DNA from: Cephalotus follicularis
Taxonomy: Eukaryota > Streptophyta > Magnoliopsida > Oxalidales > Cephalotaceae
Reading direction: 5' to 3'
DNA length: 64,000 nt
NCBI GenBank assembly: GCA_001972305.1
Contig: BDDD01000903.1
Span: forward strand, 237,118 to 301,117
This document shows positions 22,991 to 36,425 of the stretch, one piece after another. The notes below the pieces were generated by a model. That model saw nothing but the letters and a program-made list of their open reading frames with translations, did not search any database and was not told the origin of the DNA. The number at the start of each line of letters is the position of its first letter. The stretch's first letter is position 1. The translations under genes and the position numbers were made by a program.

Positions 22991-24243
22991 TGTCACACCC
23001 CGTTTCACAAACAACATAAAAGTGGTGGCAATCAACATATAAATCCGGCTTATGCAATTTACCATAAATTTAAAACTTTCCAATGCCATAAACAACTTGC
23101 GGAAGCATTTAAATATAAGCTGAATTAAAACGTAACATGCATCCCATACTACATGCTACAACAATAAATATCATCAAAGTTAACTGCCCTCAAACGGAGC
23201 GTGAACAATATTCATCATTACATCGATTCATTTATTACAAAGATCCATTAACGTTTCTCAAAAGTAGAAACAACCTAAACTCCACTTGCTCCACGGAACT
23301 CAACGGTAGCAATCCGCTGCATCAACCTGAAAACAATATAAAACTGTAGGGGGGTTAGCCTTTGTCCTCACTCGGCTAAGTTATAAACATGATTCGGGGT
23401 CAACGATAAAAAATGCTATGTGATGAATGCAACATGATGCAATACATACTATATCCCGATGCATATATATACGTATATATATACCCAACCACGATGTCAC
23501 AGTTCACGATGTCACAATAATCACGGTATCACAATGTCATAATTCACGGTCTCAAACAAGTCCAAAGGACTACACATTACTCAGTTCACGGTTCACGGTA
23601 CACGGTGGGTACGAAGAGCGTCGCCAACTCCTGGCCCCGACGTCGTACATCCCGACATCGGCCCCGTCTCCGGACGGCACGAAGCAGGTCACAATACAGT
23701 AAGTCACCCAGCCAACTCCTAGCCCCTGAGTCGACCAGACCACTAGTCATCGCTGGCATCTCCGCCACGCAACTAGTACGACCACAATCACAATCACAAT
23801 CAACAATCACAGTCAACTCAATCACAATCACAATCATCTCGATGCTCAAAACAATTTTCCAAGTAAATTTATAAAACAAAGATAATTGAAAACAAACTCA
23901 TTTTCACGATGTCACGGTTCTCGATTCAAGATGTTACAAAACTCAGTTCACAATGTTTACAAAACTCATTTCACGATGTTTGGAAGCCATTTTCACAGCC
24001 CTTCGAAAATATATATTTGCTTGAACAAACATTTTCGTGTAAAATAATGATTTATAATGATCATGAATGCACTTCCAAAAGAATGATACAACAGTTCACA
24101 ATCAGTTATCACGATGCATAATCAGTTCACCACAGTTCACAATCAACAATACTCAGTCACAAATCACAGTTCATCACAGTACAAGATGCATAGACATGCC
24201 CACAATGCAAGACAGACACAAACAAACGGTTGTCCCTCACTAA

Positions 24244-24545
24244 CAGTCGGTTGTTTTCCTTCAATAGTCGGTTGTCCTAAACTGGCAGTCGGCTGCCCAC
24301 ACTCGACAGTCGGCTGTCATCCTTGACAGTCGGCTGTTTATACCTAACAGTCGGCCGCTGGCCTACAACAGTCGGCTACTCAAGCCTCTGCAGGCATTTC
24401 TTAGTAACACACATTGAAAGTCGACTGGCTCCCAAGCACAATCGGCTGGATCCATTGAGTAGTCGGCTGCTCGTACCGAACAGTCGTCTGGCGCACTCGA
24501 GCAGTCGGTTGTCCTCTTGGACAGTCGGCTGGATTCTGCAGAGAG
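24244..24545. repeat. Two arrays of 21-bp units with CAGTCGGCTG core
   Basis: First array: cores at 24244, 24265, 24286, 24307, 24327, 24348 and 24369. Second array: 24418, 24439, 24460, 24481, 24502 and 24522. Thirteen units in all, each 20 or 21 bp from the next within an array; linkers vary while the core is kept. Confidence 0.93.
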
Positions 24546-24611
24546 TGCAGAAAAACAGCAGCAAAATAAAGCCATAACTCACAACGATCCATTCTAACAC
24601 ACAACGAATCA

Positions 24612-24720
24612 TAGCATCGACGTTATCTCTAAGCGTCGACGTTTATCGCGAAGCAGGACTCATTGTCCGTATAACAATCTATAGCGTCGACGCTTCTTTC
24701 CTAAGCGTTGACGGTTAAGC
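24612..24720. repeat. GTCGAC palindrome pairs in the same LTR
   Basis: Cores at about 24616/24635 and 24686/24707, spaced 19 and 21 bp, of the AAGCGTCGACGCTT type. Confidence 0.82.
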
Positions 24721-25935
24721 GAACCAAAACATGGTTCCTTCAACACGTCTCAAAACCGATCGAGTTCAAGGCATGCAACACTTGCGATCCGATCTACAAT
24801 CATCGTAAAACACGATATGCATAGCGGGTAAACTATTCATAGCAACCCTAACACAGTCACACAATTCACAATTCATAATCCACAACCCACAATCATTCAA
24901 AGACACGATATGCACCCATTTCATCAAGGAAAATTTATTATAATTGAACTCAAACCACATTTATAAAGTCCCCTACCTGCTACAGCAGTAACAACCATAC
25001 AGTCGAGCTGCACGTTCAATTGCCGAATCTTTTCGATGACCGTTGAACCGAAGCTGGTTCTCGCCAATCGATCAAGTCCTCACTGCCAAATCCAATTGTC
25101 ACTCGCACACTGCACATACAACACATTTCCGTTACGATCAACACACAAAACATTTCCATCGCCGAAACGCCGACCGGATTCCGACCGACACAACCAGGCG
25201 ACGAAACACCCATCAACGGGTTCCACATTGAACGGTCTACTCAAAACCGGTCAAGACTTGCCGGGAATCGGCGCCGAACACCGCGCCACGGCCGGCAGTG
25301 AGTCGTGACTCACTGAGTCAACTCGCCGGACCTCCACAGGTCCGATCACCACCCAAAAATGCCACACATTCACCAGTTATACACACCCATGCCTGTGACT
25401 CGCCAAGACTCGGCGCCAAACGCCGTGTCTCAGGCGGCCGTGAGTCGACTCGCTGAGTCGACTCGGTCCACTGATTCCGGCCGATTCCGGCTGAATCACG
25501 CCTCACCGGTGTTGGAAATGGGTAGAGCGGACCTTCTACACCAAAACCCACCCCACCCGTGACGCCAACGGCGCCGGGAAACGCCGGGAGGAGGCGCGAC
25601 ACAGTGGCGGGGAGAAGAAGAAAAATGAAGAAAAAGAGAAGAAGGGGGAGGAGGTTACCGTCAGTTCGAGGCCCTGGGTTGACTGGCGTGCTCTCCCGGC
25701 CCGGTAGCTGCCTCCGGCGTCCTCTCCCGTTCTCCCTGCCGATCTCTCTCCCACACTCTCTCGCCATCTCTCCCTGCAGGCGCACATAGCGCCTGCGTTC
25801 TTTTCTTGCACGGGAGCGTGATGCGCCCGTGTGTGGTCTTTCTCTCCCTTTATTCATTTGTTATTTTGCTTTCTCTTTAGTATTTTCTGGTAAAATACTA
25901 AGGTACGGGTCCCGATTTTTCCGTAAATCGTGACA

Positions 25936-27271
25936 TAAATTTTCCAAACAACCACCAAAATAATCGCAATAATATTGCGAGCATTCGGGCTTTATTATCG
26001 CGCATTATAAAATCATTTTCATTAACCTCTATACATCACTATATCTTCATAGAAATCGTACAATGTGAACATCTATAAATTTCTTAGCCTAGCCGAACTT
26101 CACCATAATTTATCATCACATAACAAACCTTTACTTATTCCATAACTTAGTTACCTACAGTATATGTAAAGCCAAAATCTCCTTCACAAGGATTTGATTA
26201 GTTCATATAACCTTAGTTCCTTATGGGCAACAATATAAATATCAAATATGCATCAATTCACTAACACCATCTCATCTTTCAGACACTTAAACATCATAGA
26301 AATGTTATTTCTCCCCCTAACTCACAACAGCCGAAATTCGAGAGGATGAAAATCAAAATTGAACTATGCTAATATGCTCTAATTTCGATGAACAAAAAGA
26401 TGATAATATGAAGATGATTCTCCAACCTCCTATACAAATTTTTACAACCAAAACTTCAAGAAATCAAAACTGGTTTTTGTTCATCTTTAACAAGACGGTT
26501 AGAATAACTTACTAATTCTTTAGAAGGGTGGAGAAGGATGTAGTTATAAGCTAGAACTTTGAAGAAAAATGGTAGAAATCTTGAGCTGTTAGTGGAGGAG
26601 GCGTCATGGCATTTCAAGAGAAGAAGAGAGGATAAGACTGAATTCACTATGATGTCCTCACATGTATCCAACGGGTAGAAGTCTCTAGAGTGTGGGAGAA
26701 TCTTACTATGGGCCCGAATTTTGACATGGAGAAAACAATTAATTTGGGCTTTAATTGGATCATTATTTTGGCACCATGAGGATAAAAGAAGACCAAAGGT
26801 TCCATCATGTATTCATATATGCATATATGAGTAAAGAAATTCTAGAATAATGAAGACTTGAAGAATAATGGACCAGGCTTTGTTAATTGAATTTGGGCCA
26901 AAAATTATAAGAGAAAAATTAAAAGATTGGGTGAGCAATTATAGGTGAACTCCATACCCTAATCACTAAGGTCCATAAAAATAATAAAAGTCATATATAC
27001 TTGAAAGGATAATATAAAAATTTTATGAAATCATATTGCCATACTCCAAATTATGACATGGGATGTGAAAGACCAAGTGAAGACTTTGGCTCAAGTGCAT
27101 CACTTATAGAAAACTCCTTAACCATGCCATATTGATTATGTTGGACATAGGTTGCATAAGTGTTGGTTTAAGTTAGACTAGCATGAAGTTAATAAAAAGC
27201 CATTAACAATATAATCATACAAAGAGAAAGAGCATGCTCTTCGAGTTCATTTGCCTAAACCAAAGTCCTAA
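25936..27271. other. Repeat-derived sequence, no gene recognised
   Basis: AT-rich, no coding signal on either strand and no clear terminus. Possibly the rest of the LTR beginning near 21421. Confidence 0.35.
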
Positions 27272-27974
27272 TGTAAACCCCGGATTTTATAAGCATTTTT
27301 TGTAATATATGTAATGTTCTATGACGTCACAAAGGCTAGAATTGTTGACTAAGTCAATAACAATTCTTGTCTCTTATGAGACATAAACTTAGTTGACATT
27401 TGCATAAAGGTGGGGTCCGGCCATTGTGAGACCATGGGCTGTCTCTAGATACTTCGCCCAAGAAATGCTTAGATATAATCTTTCCAGCCCTTTGATTCAC
27501 ACATTCATTCAAGCTTCCAGTTCAAGAGACAATAAGAAAGTGAGGGAGAGAAAGAAAGACGGAGCTTGATCCAGTAGTGGAACGTCGGAGAAATCAATAC
27601 TCTAGGTGTCAGACCGAGAGGTGAAGGAAAGTTCAGATCGAAGTTTTAGCAGCGAAATTATTCCAGATATGTAACTAGACATCTATCGATGTAGGCGTTA
27701 CTTATATGTTTGAACTCTTGTGTATTTCTTCCTTGAATGATGAATACTGTTATGAATTGATGAGTTGTGCTGCTGTGAACAACTAGATCAGGATTTCTTT
27801 AAGTTGTTTATGTTATAATCAACCACTGGGCTTATGGCTCCCTTGGTTCGAGTGTTAGATTGCCTGATCTAGACTTGAGCTGCTGATGAAATGATAATAG
27901 CCATATGTTGTCGTTCTGCTATGTCCGTGAAGCATTGGTGCTTTTCTTAAGAAATGATAGTTGGTGTCAAGAGT
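27272..27974 (+). mobile_element. LTR 5' fragment cut by Gypsy element 4
   Basis: Begins TGTAAACCCCGG, a typical Gypsy LTR start, and runs without coding sequence to the border of Gypsy element 4 at 27975. Confidence 0.5.
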
Positions 27975-30127
27975 TGTAACACCCCGCGCCCGCAGGGCGG
28001 ACACGTGGTATTACTCTCAATCCAATACACAATACAATGGTTGGGACTAGCAATATAAAAATGTGAAAAAACTTAAAACTTTGCAATACTTATCATATGC
28101 AGAAGCTACAATACAATAAACCATCCATACAAGTACAAATCCTTTACAATACCACTCTTTTTCAATACAATACAGTTCAATCTTTCACTACAATATCTCA
28201 CAACCAGCTCCATGATACCCAAGCAGTCGTGCGATAAAAAATAGTCTTCAGTCCTTCTGTCCGCTGCTACCTGCTGCCCTACCTATGCCGCACACAAAAG
28301 TACAACACAGCCCACCCCGAAGGATGGGGTTAGCCACACTTGCTAAGCAGGAACCTCATGCAGCATGTATGCATGTACAATGTGCGATATCTGTGACAAT
28401 CTATGCAATATCAATGTGCGGTGTACAATATCAATGCATGACATGGCAAATGCATATGTACAGTTGGCGATCAGACTACCTGTATGACAATGGCCCATAA
28501 CAGAGCATACGGATAGGATCTATAACAATCAATCAATGGCAGACACTCAATGGTGGTGTATAAAACACCCAACCAATCAATCAATATCCTATAGAGCATA
28601 CGACCTCGGGTCAATACAATGTTAATCAGTTAGCAGTGATCAATCCCACAGAAGGTAGTCCTTCAAAAAAGGTGGGAGATCTATCTAAGGTCCTCAGATT
28701 GATCAGGTCTGGGACTCATAGATCTTCCAGCCTATGGTTGGGTCATTACAATCTCGATGAGCTACAACCGATGGAGCTACTGATACCATTAGGGAGCTAG
28801 GGCCTCAAGGGAGCATCAATCGATAATCAATTGGTACCGCTCGTCAGCGGGTCAATACAATACAGTGAATGAAACGATCGACGAAATAGGTGGATAGCGT
28901 GAACAACCTTACATGCTAACACATATCATAAGGTCACTCTATAGGATCCATACAATACAATTAATCATGTCAGTACAATATCATTACAATGTCAATAGGC
29001 AAAGTCAATGAGTGACGGTATCTAATGGAGGGTCGGGAATGTGTGTCCAACTTACCGACTTAGACTCACATCACTCATGACACAAGTAATCAATCGCTTA
29101 GTACAATCATTAAAACCGTTTTCAAACACTTGAACACCTCAAGTTAGGCTCCAGTCAAGTGGCAATGTGAAAAGAAGTTGAAAACCAGCTTTAAAGTAGT
29201 TAAAAACTCCTTTCAGTCCATTCGGCGTCGATGTCCTTGGTGAAAGACGTCGTCGCATTTGTAAAATGGTGGAAAGACATCGATGTCTTTCTCTATTTGT
29301 GTAGAGATCTGGCCGAAAGAAGTCGATGTCCTTGGAGAAAGACGTCGACGCGTTTCAATAAAAATAGCCTGGGAATGTGCATCGATGTCTTTTCTGGGGA
29401 AAGACATCTCGAGGCAAAGACGTCGGTGTCTTTGCTGCGGAATCATAGATACAACACTCTGAAGCGAAAGACATCGACGCCCACGGGCTAGGGGTCGATG
29501 TCTTTGCTGGACAGGGTCAAGTTTTGCGTAGAAAACGCTGCCTATCTTATACCAAAATACAATTTAAAGCCATTCTTTGAAAACCAAGGTTTAAAACCAA
29601 TCATTTGAGGTTAGTAAAACTTGTTACAACCTTCAAAATTCAGTTTCAATCCCCCTAGATCAGTTAGATCAAGGAAATCAATAAAACCCTTGTTTTTCAA
29701 TTCAATGCAATACAATTACTCAATTCAATCAACATTCAATCAACTATGCAATTAAGCAATAGGCAATCAAGTAGGGATGTCCTACCTTTAATGAAGCTTC
29801 AATAGTGGAGCTAACGATCGATCAAGGCTAGAAACACTCAAGAAGTGGCTGCTATGTCACTCAATCGGCAACCCACACTTGCAATCGGTATCCTTGTTGA
29901 AAGATATGCAATCCGGCTGCTATAGAGATGGAGGGAGGCTGCCAGCAAGAGAGTGAGAGGGAGAAGAATGAAAGAATGAGAGTGAGAAACTGAATTATAT
30001 AGTCAATTCGACCAACTCTTCGAAACTCAACCCAAAATCCTGACTGTACATGCATATACACATAAATACGGTCTAATACGGTACAATGTATTCATGAACA
30101 GTACAAAAGGGAATTCGTGTCATCACA
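27975..30127 (-). mobile_element. 3' LTR of Gypsy element 4
   Basis: On the reverse strand it starts TGTGATGACACG at 30127, right after the polypurine tract, and ends GCGGGGTGTTACA at 27975. Length 2153 bp; clearly the partner of 47317-49572. Palindrome cluster at 29222-29510. Confidence 0.92.
29222..29510. repeat. GACGTCGAYGTC palindrome cluster, element 4 3' LTR
   Basis: At least nine cores; pairs at about 29228/29250, 29323/29345 and 29474/29495 are 21-22 bp apart. Central TCG is kept in most, while the outer CpG positions often read TG or CA. Confidence 0.85.
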
Positions 30128-30140
30128 TTCTCCCCTCCTT
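30128..30140 (-). other. Polypurine tract of Gypsy element 4
   Basis: Reverse strand reads aaggaggggagaa immediately before the LTR start. Confidence 0.85.
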
Positions 30141-33100
30141 AAATGAATGTAGTCCCCAGATTGATCGGTCAATCAATTAGGAAGGGATATGTCTCTCTCA
30201 TATCGTCCTCGTGCTCCCAGGTGCGCTCCATAGAACCATGATACTGCCATAGAACACTGACCAAAGGAATGGTCTTGTTCCTCAATACTCTGATCTGTCT
30301 GTCAACAATCTGTGTAGGAGTCTCGATAAATGATAAGTCAGGTTCTAGCTGAATCTGACCATACTCAATGATGTGTGAAGGATCTCAAACATATCTCCTC
30401 AACTGAGAAACATGGAACACATCATAAACTCCCGACAATGCTGGAGGCGAGGCAAGCCTGTAAGCAAGTCGTCCAATCCGATCCAATACCTCAAAAGGTC
30501 CAATAAAACGAGGATAAAGCTTCCCTTTCTTCCCGAATCTCATGACTCCTTTAGTGGGCGACACTTTGAGGAAAACATGATCACCAACACCAAACTCCAA
30601 GCCTCCGTGATGAACAACAGCATAGCTTTTCTGTCTCCTCTGTGCAATAATCAATTGGTCTTTAATCAATTTCACTTTCTCTGAGGTAATCTGTACAATC
30701 TTTTGCCGCAAAATGCTCTTTTCACCGACCTAATCCCAACAAACTGGCGATCGGCACTTTCTACCATGTAGGGCTTCATAAGGAGCCATCTGTATGCTCT
30801 CATGATAACTATTGTTATACGAGAACTCAATCAAATGCAAGTAGTCATCACAATTACTTCCAAAGTCGAGAACGCATGCACAAAGGAGGTCCTCCAATGT
30901 CTGAATGGTCCTTTCGGACAAACCATCTGTTTGGGGATGAAAAGCAGTGCTGAAACTCAATTCGGTACCCATAGCTACCTGTAACTTCCTCCAAAACCCC
31001 AGAAGTGAAGCGAGAGTCTCGGTCTGAAATAATGCTGATAGGAGCTCCATATGCTTTAACAATCTCTTTCAAGAACAATCTGGACAACTTTTCTCTAGAA
31101 TAAGTCATCTGAATCGGTAGAAAGTGGGCCGACTTCGTGAGCCGATCAACAATAACCCATATACCATCGTGTTTGTCACCAGTCAGAGGAAACCTGAACA
31201 CGAAATCCATGCTAATGTGCTCCCATTTCCACTCAGGAATGAGTAAATTCTGAAGCAAGCCTGCCGGTCTCTGGGGCTCTGCCTTTACTTGTTGACAAGT
31301 GAGGCATCTTGATACAAATTCCGCAATTTCTCTATTCATGCCATTTCACCAATACCTAAGTTTCAGGTCATGATACATCTTTGTACTCCCTGGATGGATA
31401 GAGAGACGAGAATTATGAGCTTGAGAAAGAAGCTCCTCCTTCAACTCGCTATCTGTTGGAAACAAATCGTGTTCCAGTATCTCAATAACCCATCTGTAGA
31501 TAGAGAGAAATCGGGTGTCAATGCCTCATCAATAGCAGTAGCCACTTTTTGCAATTCAATATCCACTATCTGAGCATCTCTAATCCGGTCAAGTAATGCA
31601 GGTTGCACACGAATATGGGAAAGAGTCATACAAGACATCTTGCGACTCAATGCATATGCAACATTGTTTGCTTTTCCCGGATGGTATGCAATGTCACAAT
31701 AATAATCAGTAAGAAGCTCAAACCACCTTCTCTGTCTCATGTTCAATTCCTTCTGTGAAAAAGAGATATCTCAAACTCTCATGGTCCGTGAAAACTGTGA
31801 ACTTGGTCCCATAAAGGTAGTGGCGCTATTCTCCAAGAGCAATGACAATGGCTGCCAACTCCAAGTCATGCACTGGGTAACTTTCTTCGTGTGGTTTGAT
31901 CTTCCTCGATGCATATGCAATCACTTTGCCGTATTGCATAAGAACGCAACCAAGTCCCTTCCCAGAAGAATCGGTGTATACAACAAAGTCTTCGTTCCTG
32001 TCTGGCAAGGCTAGGACAGGAGCGAGAATCAATCTGTCTTTCAACTCTTGAAAACTTCTTTCACAATCACTATCCCCTACAAAGGCAACGTTCTTCTGTA
32101 TCAATCTGGTCAATGGTGTAGCAATACGGGAAAATCCCTCAACAAACCAACGATAATACCCTGCTAAACCCATGAAGCAGCGAACTTCGGAAGAATTCGT
32201 AGGTCGTTTCCAATCTTTCATTGCCTCTACATTCGATGGATCCACTGATAAACCATCACTAGAAACAATATGCCCAATAAAAGCAACCTCTGATAAGCAA
32301 AACTCCCACTTGTTGAATTTGGCAGACAATCGATGATCCCTCAATGTCTTAATACAATGTGGAGGTGTCGGGCATGCTCCTAATCGGTCCTGGAATAGAC
32401 CAAGAGGTCGTCAACGAACACTACAATGAACTAATCCATATACGATCTAAACACTCAGCTCATTAGGCCCATGAAATCTGTGGGAGCATTAGTCACACCG
32501 AAAGGCATAAGCAAGAACTCATAATGGCCATATCTCGACCTGAAAGACGTCTTCGAAACATCCTCTAGTCTGACATTCAACTGGTGGTAGTCCGATCTCA
32601 AATCGAGCTTAGAAAACACTGCCGCTCCTCTAAGCTGTTCGAACAGCTCATCAATGTGCGGTAGAGGGTACTTATTCTTCACTGTAACTTTATTGAGCTG
32701 TCGATAGTCAATACACATACGAAGCGATCCATCTTTCTTTTAGACAAAAGAACAAGTGCTCCCAAGGGTGAAGCACTAGGTCTTATAAAACCTTTGTCTA
32801 GAAGATTTCGTAACTGCATCTTTAACTCTTTCAATTCTATTGGTCCCTTTTGGTACGGTGCTCGAGAAATTGGTGCAGTCCCTGGAATCAAATCAATCAT
32901 GAAATCTATCTCTCTGTCAGGCGGTAAAGAAGTCAAATCCCGGGGAAAAACATCTCTGAACTCGCAAACCACTGGAATATCTTCCAGTGCCGGCCACCAT
33001 CTATCTGTATCGAGCACATTTTCCAGAGACCCCTGGTATCCCTGTCGTAACAATCTGTCATCAGCAACGCCAACATTATCAGAACAAACAATGGCTCTAA

Positions 33101-34499
33101 GGTGCCGAGAAACCGAAAAGGTGGTCGTCCCAGAGGCATCAAAACCACTACTTTTCGATGACAATCCAACTGAGCAAAGCCAATCCATGCCAAGAATCAC
33201 ATCTAGGCCATCCATCGATAAAACCATAAGATCGGCTAGCAAGCAACAATCATCAATCTCTACAATACAATCTTTGCACACTTGATCGGTGGTCGCTGAC
33301 TCACTGAGAGGTGTGGATACCTCCATCAAGAAAGGAAGGTACTCGGGTCTCAAACCAACATGGGAGACAAAATTCAATGCAATGAATTAATGGGGTGAAC
33401 CCGGATCAATAAGAACCCGTGGTGGAAGATGAAAGAGTCGAATAATAGTACCTCCAATCAAAACATCGGACCCTGCCGTAGCACTCGGTTCCATAGCAAA
33501 CACTCTAGCCTGAACTGTCGGAGCAGAACTCGTAGGTTGTTTCCCTCTACAGTGCGAATTCCCACGGAAAGAAGACGGTACACTAGCTGTTGGTCCCGGT
33601 GGGGGTGGTGACCGCTGTGTCTGATCAAATCCACTAGGATGAGAACTCCAAGGACAATCTCTAGCAATGTGGTTGGAACCAACACAAACCAATCAATGGC
33701 TCAAGAACCATCTATAATTCTCAAAAGTATAGTTGGTCTTCTGACAATGCACACAAGGAACCGTAGCACTCTGATTACAACTCCCAGAGAGTCTGGAGGG
33801 TGTACCCTGACTAGGTGCTGAAGAATGATCACCTCGACATGCGTTCCTCGATCTGCCTCTCCTCTGAGAATGGGACGGGTTTCTGTTATCCAGATTGCTA
33901 CCACAAGAACCAGGTGAGGGGCTACTATCAGTCTTCAGCGATTTAGCACTGCCACTTTCACTACCACTCTGCCAAGAAGAAGGGTTAGGCCTGGTACGAG
34001 CAATATCTCTCGTCAGTTTAGCCTCAACTGCAATATCCTAAAGTTGCATAGCTCGAGAAGAAATATTCGATATGGAGGTCAAACCCAAGGGAGTCAGTTG
34101 CCTCCCCAAATCTAGTCTCAGTCCCCAAAGGAACTTCTTTGCTCTACGCTCTTGGCCTTCAACTAAGTATGGGGCAGATCGGGATAACTACATGAATCTT
34201 GCCTCATACTCAGCACCTGTCATGGTTCCTTGTATCAAGTTAGCAAATTCAATCCCTCTTCTGTCTGTCTCTACTTGAGGGTAGTACCTTGCATTGAGTT
34301 CTGTTTTGAAGGCATCCCAAGAGCGGACTATACCATTCCTTGTCCAATCTATGTTAACCATAGCCCACCATTGCTCAGCTTCTCCTTGGAGCATATACAC
34401 TGCAAATACAAATTATGTTCATCATCACATCCCATGACCTGAAAGATCGTCTCCAATTGAGTTAGCCAAGACTCAGCAAAGGTAGGATCAGGGAGTCCT
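30141..34499 (-). pseudogene. Gypsy element 4 polyprotein, gag to chromodomain
   Basis: Reverse strand, from right to left: gag core (GEAEQWWAMV near 34370), zinc-knuckle-like Cys/His segment near 33640-33770, protease with active site LIDPGSPH near 33400 and ILGMDWL near 33190, RT (32350-32960; [11 protein letters not shown] near 32660, F-V-D-D near 32410), RNase H (TDSSGKG near 31970; H-P-G-K-A near 31680), integrase (C-L-T-C near 31300; core Asp residues near 31200 and 31025) and a chromodomain-like end near 30170-30300. Breaks: stop near 33385, several stops near 32400-32460, frame changes near 31760, 31040 and 30720. Gag is cut at 34499 by the Athila-like element. Tekay/Del-type by motif. 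Confidence 0.9.
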
Positions 34500-36249
34500 T
34501 GATAAGCATAAAAATGTGTGATTTTAATGATTTATTTATTATATTTTTATGCTTGGAATAGACTACTGTGGTGGTGTTTAATTGATTTTCAGGTATTATT
34601 TCATTATTGCGGATTAAGAGAAAATGGAGTTAAAACGTTACTTTTCGAGTTAAAGTGGTTTGAAGTCAACGATCGGTTAAAGAGTGCACCCACTTAAGCG
34701 AGATAAGTCAAAATTTAAGACTCAGAAGATATTGAATATTGGGCTCATTTTGTTCATAAAATTATTTGGGGTACTTTTAGTTCTTGGGCCGACTCATTTT
34801 GAAGCTCCGATGAAGAGATATTACAAGAAAACAAGTGTTGAAGCATGTGAAGCCCAATGCTTATATCACAATGATGTCACCGTGCGCCCACCAATCAGAA
34901 ATGTCCAACATGCAATCCAATTCTGCCAGATTCTTCAGCCTTGCCTCCATGCATACAAGCCCATGCAATACACACCATCCGCATACATGCAATCCCCAAA
35001 GCCTAGTCCATGCAACGCATCCATGTGCATCAACGCCAGCAAACCCATGCGCCTCACGAATGTAGCCTGCCAATCAATACATACACAATGCATGCATGCA
35101 AGGAACCAACCCATACATCTCCAACCAATCACCAATCCATGACTCCATGCATAAGACGGCCATGCATCAAATCTCCTACATCCAGCAAATCAACGAATCA
35201 AGCAGCCCATGCAAGCGCCTCACGAGCGTTTTATTTTATATTTTAGGGCATAAGTTGGCTACATGTACATATATATATATATATATATGTATTGCAAAGG
35301 CAGACAATTGAGAAAAAATAAAAGACGTAATGAGGGAGTACGCAGCCGGCAGTAGGGAGGTGCAATGGAGAGGAAGAATTTATTGAAGATTATTGCAGCT
35401 TCCATCGTCATGTCCGGCTAAGTATTTTAATCCCTAGATGTAGATGAACTCATGTTATATATATATATATTTCAGTTTTGGTTTCAAGTTTAATTGCATG
35501 TTTGTGAGACACTTTTTCTTGTTAATGTAGTGACAACATTAATGATAATAATTTTTAATATAAAATCTGTGTTGATGACATGTAATATTTTTATATGTGA
35601 TTGAACCAATGACAGCCTTTAACAAATCAACATTTTGAGAGTATCAAGGTGTGACAGGATAGGTTGTACCAGGTTAAATCACTAGTTTGCTGTATTAATC
35701 AAAGACAGTCTTTAACCAATCAACCTTTTGAGAGTATCAAGGTTTGACAGGATAGGTTGTACCTAGGCAAAATCACTAGTTTGCTTTGTTAATCAAAGAT
35801 AGTCTTTAACCAATCAACCTTTTGAGAGTATCAAGGTTTGACAGGATAGGTTGTACCTAGGTTAATTCGGTAAATTTCTGCGCTAAACTGAAACTTGTGC
35901 CATGAATTTGAATATATATATACATGCGGGGATTCTCACATCTACGGGATTGCTGTTTCATATTACTTTTCTTATTTATTTATTTTGTTAGTTTACGTTA
36001 GATATTTAATTTGAATTGTTTAGTTTTTCATTAAATCAGTTTAATTCAAAACCAATCCTCTTTTCAATTTATTTTATTTGCATTGTTAGCTTAGATTAAA
36101 TTAATTTCGTATTCGTTATTTTTGTTTAGTTGCATCCTAAGTTTATTTTTATAGCATCTCCTTTCAGCTCTTCGTGGGAACGATCCCTACTTCCACTTGC
36201 TAAATTGTTAGATTAGGGTAATTTTGATTCGGCCTAACGACACCCATCA
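34500..36249 (+). mobile_element. 5' LTR of Athila-like element
   Basis: Starts TGATAAGCATAAAAATG and ends GACACCCATCA, 1750 bp. Contains a ~93-bp tandem repeat (35601-35870). It is about 730 bp longer than its 3' partner, which lacks the segment equivalent to about 35104-35842. Confidence 0.92.
35601..35875. repeat. ~93-bp tandem repeat, about three copies
   Basis: gacagtctttaacc-type starts at 35611, 35704 and 35798; each unit includes gagagtatcaaggt and gacaggataggttg. The 3' LTR keeps only the end of the last unit. Confidence 0.9.
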
Positions 36250-36255
36250 AAATTT

Positions 36256-36273
36256 TGGCGCCGTTGCCGGGGA
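36256..36273 (+). other. Primer binding site (tRNA-Asp type) of Athila-like element
   Basis: TGGCGCCGTTGCCGGGGA, six bases after the 5' LTR. This is the primer site usual for plant Athila elements. Confidence 0.88.
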
Positions 36274-36305
36274 GCGAAGTGAGTGTCATAAAAATAACTT
36301 AGGGA

Positions 36306-36338
36306 GTTTAGTAAGTCAAAAAAACAAAACAAAAAAAC

Positions 36339-36369
<31 letters not shown>

Positions 36370-36372
36370 CCT
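36306..36372. repeat. (AAAAC)n simple repeat in leader
   Basis: A run of aaaac and related units between primer site and gag. Confidence 0.85.
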
Positions 36373-36425
36373 TAGGAAAATTTCTTCTATTTAGTTTAGT
36401 TAGATGCATTCTAGGTCGCTGATCG

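Larger units (their letters stand above)
22991..25935 (-). mobile_element. Tekay-type LTR, reverse orientation, ~2.9 kb
   Basis: On the reverse strand it ends GGGGTGTGACA at 22991, with the 3' part closely similar to the LTR at 13629 (atccggcttatgcaa block near 23043). The start is placed at 25935 (TGTCACGATTTACGG). No matching target duplication was found, so the right border is tentative. It carries two 21-bp arrays (24244-24545) and GTCGAC pairs (24612-24718), plus a GC-rich CT-tract region at 25560-25800. Confidence 0.6.

Noticed and set aside
24244-24545. Regular ~21-bp repeats that look like a CRISPR array
   Set aside because: Spacing is too short, the repeated core is only about 10 bp and palindromic, the setting is a plant LTR and no cas gene is present.
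25318-25857. 179-residue open frame on the reverse strand, rich in Arg, Gly and Pro
   Set aside because: Lies in the GC-rich, CT-tract part of an LTR, has low-complexity composition and no recognisable domain; GC-rich DNA gives long open frames by chance.
22991-25935. Claim of a complete solo LTR with target duplication
   Set aside because: Flanks atgtc and taaat do not match, so a clean solo LTR cannot be claimed; kept only as an LTR with tentative right border.
34684-35142. 152-residue open frame, with a similar one at 46310-46756
   Set aside because: Both lie in the two LTRs of the same element, so similarity reflects LTR identity. His/Met/Pro-rich composition from repeated catgca sequence, no domain.
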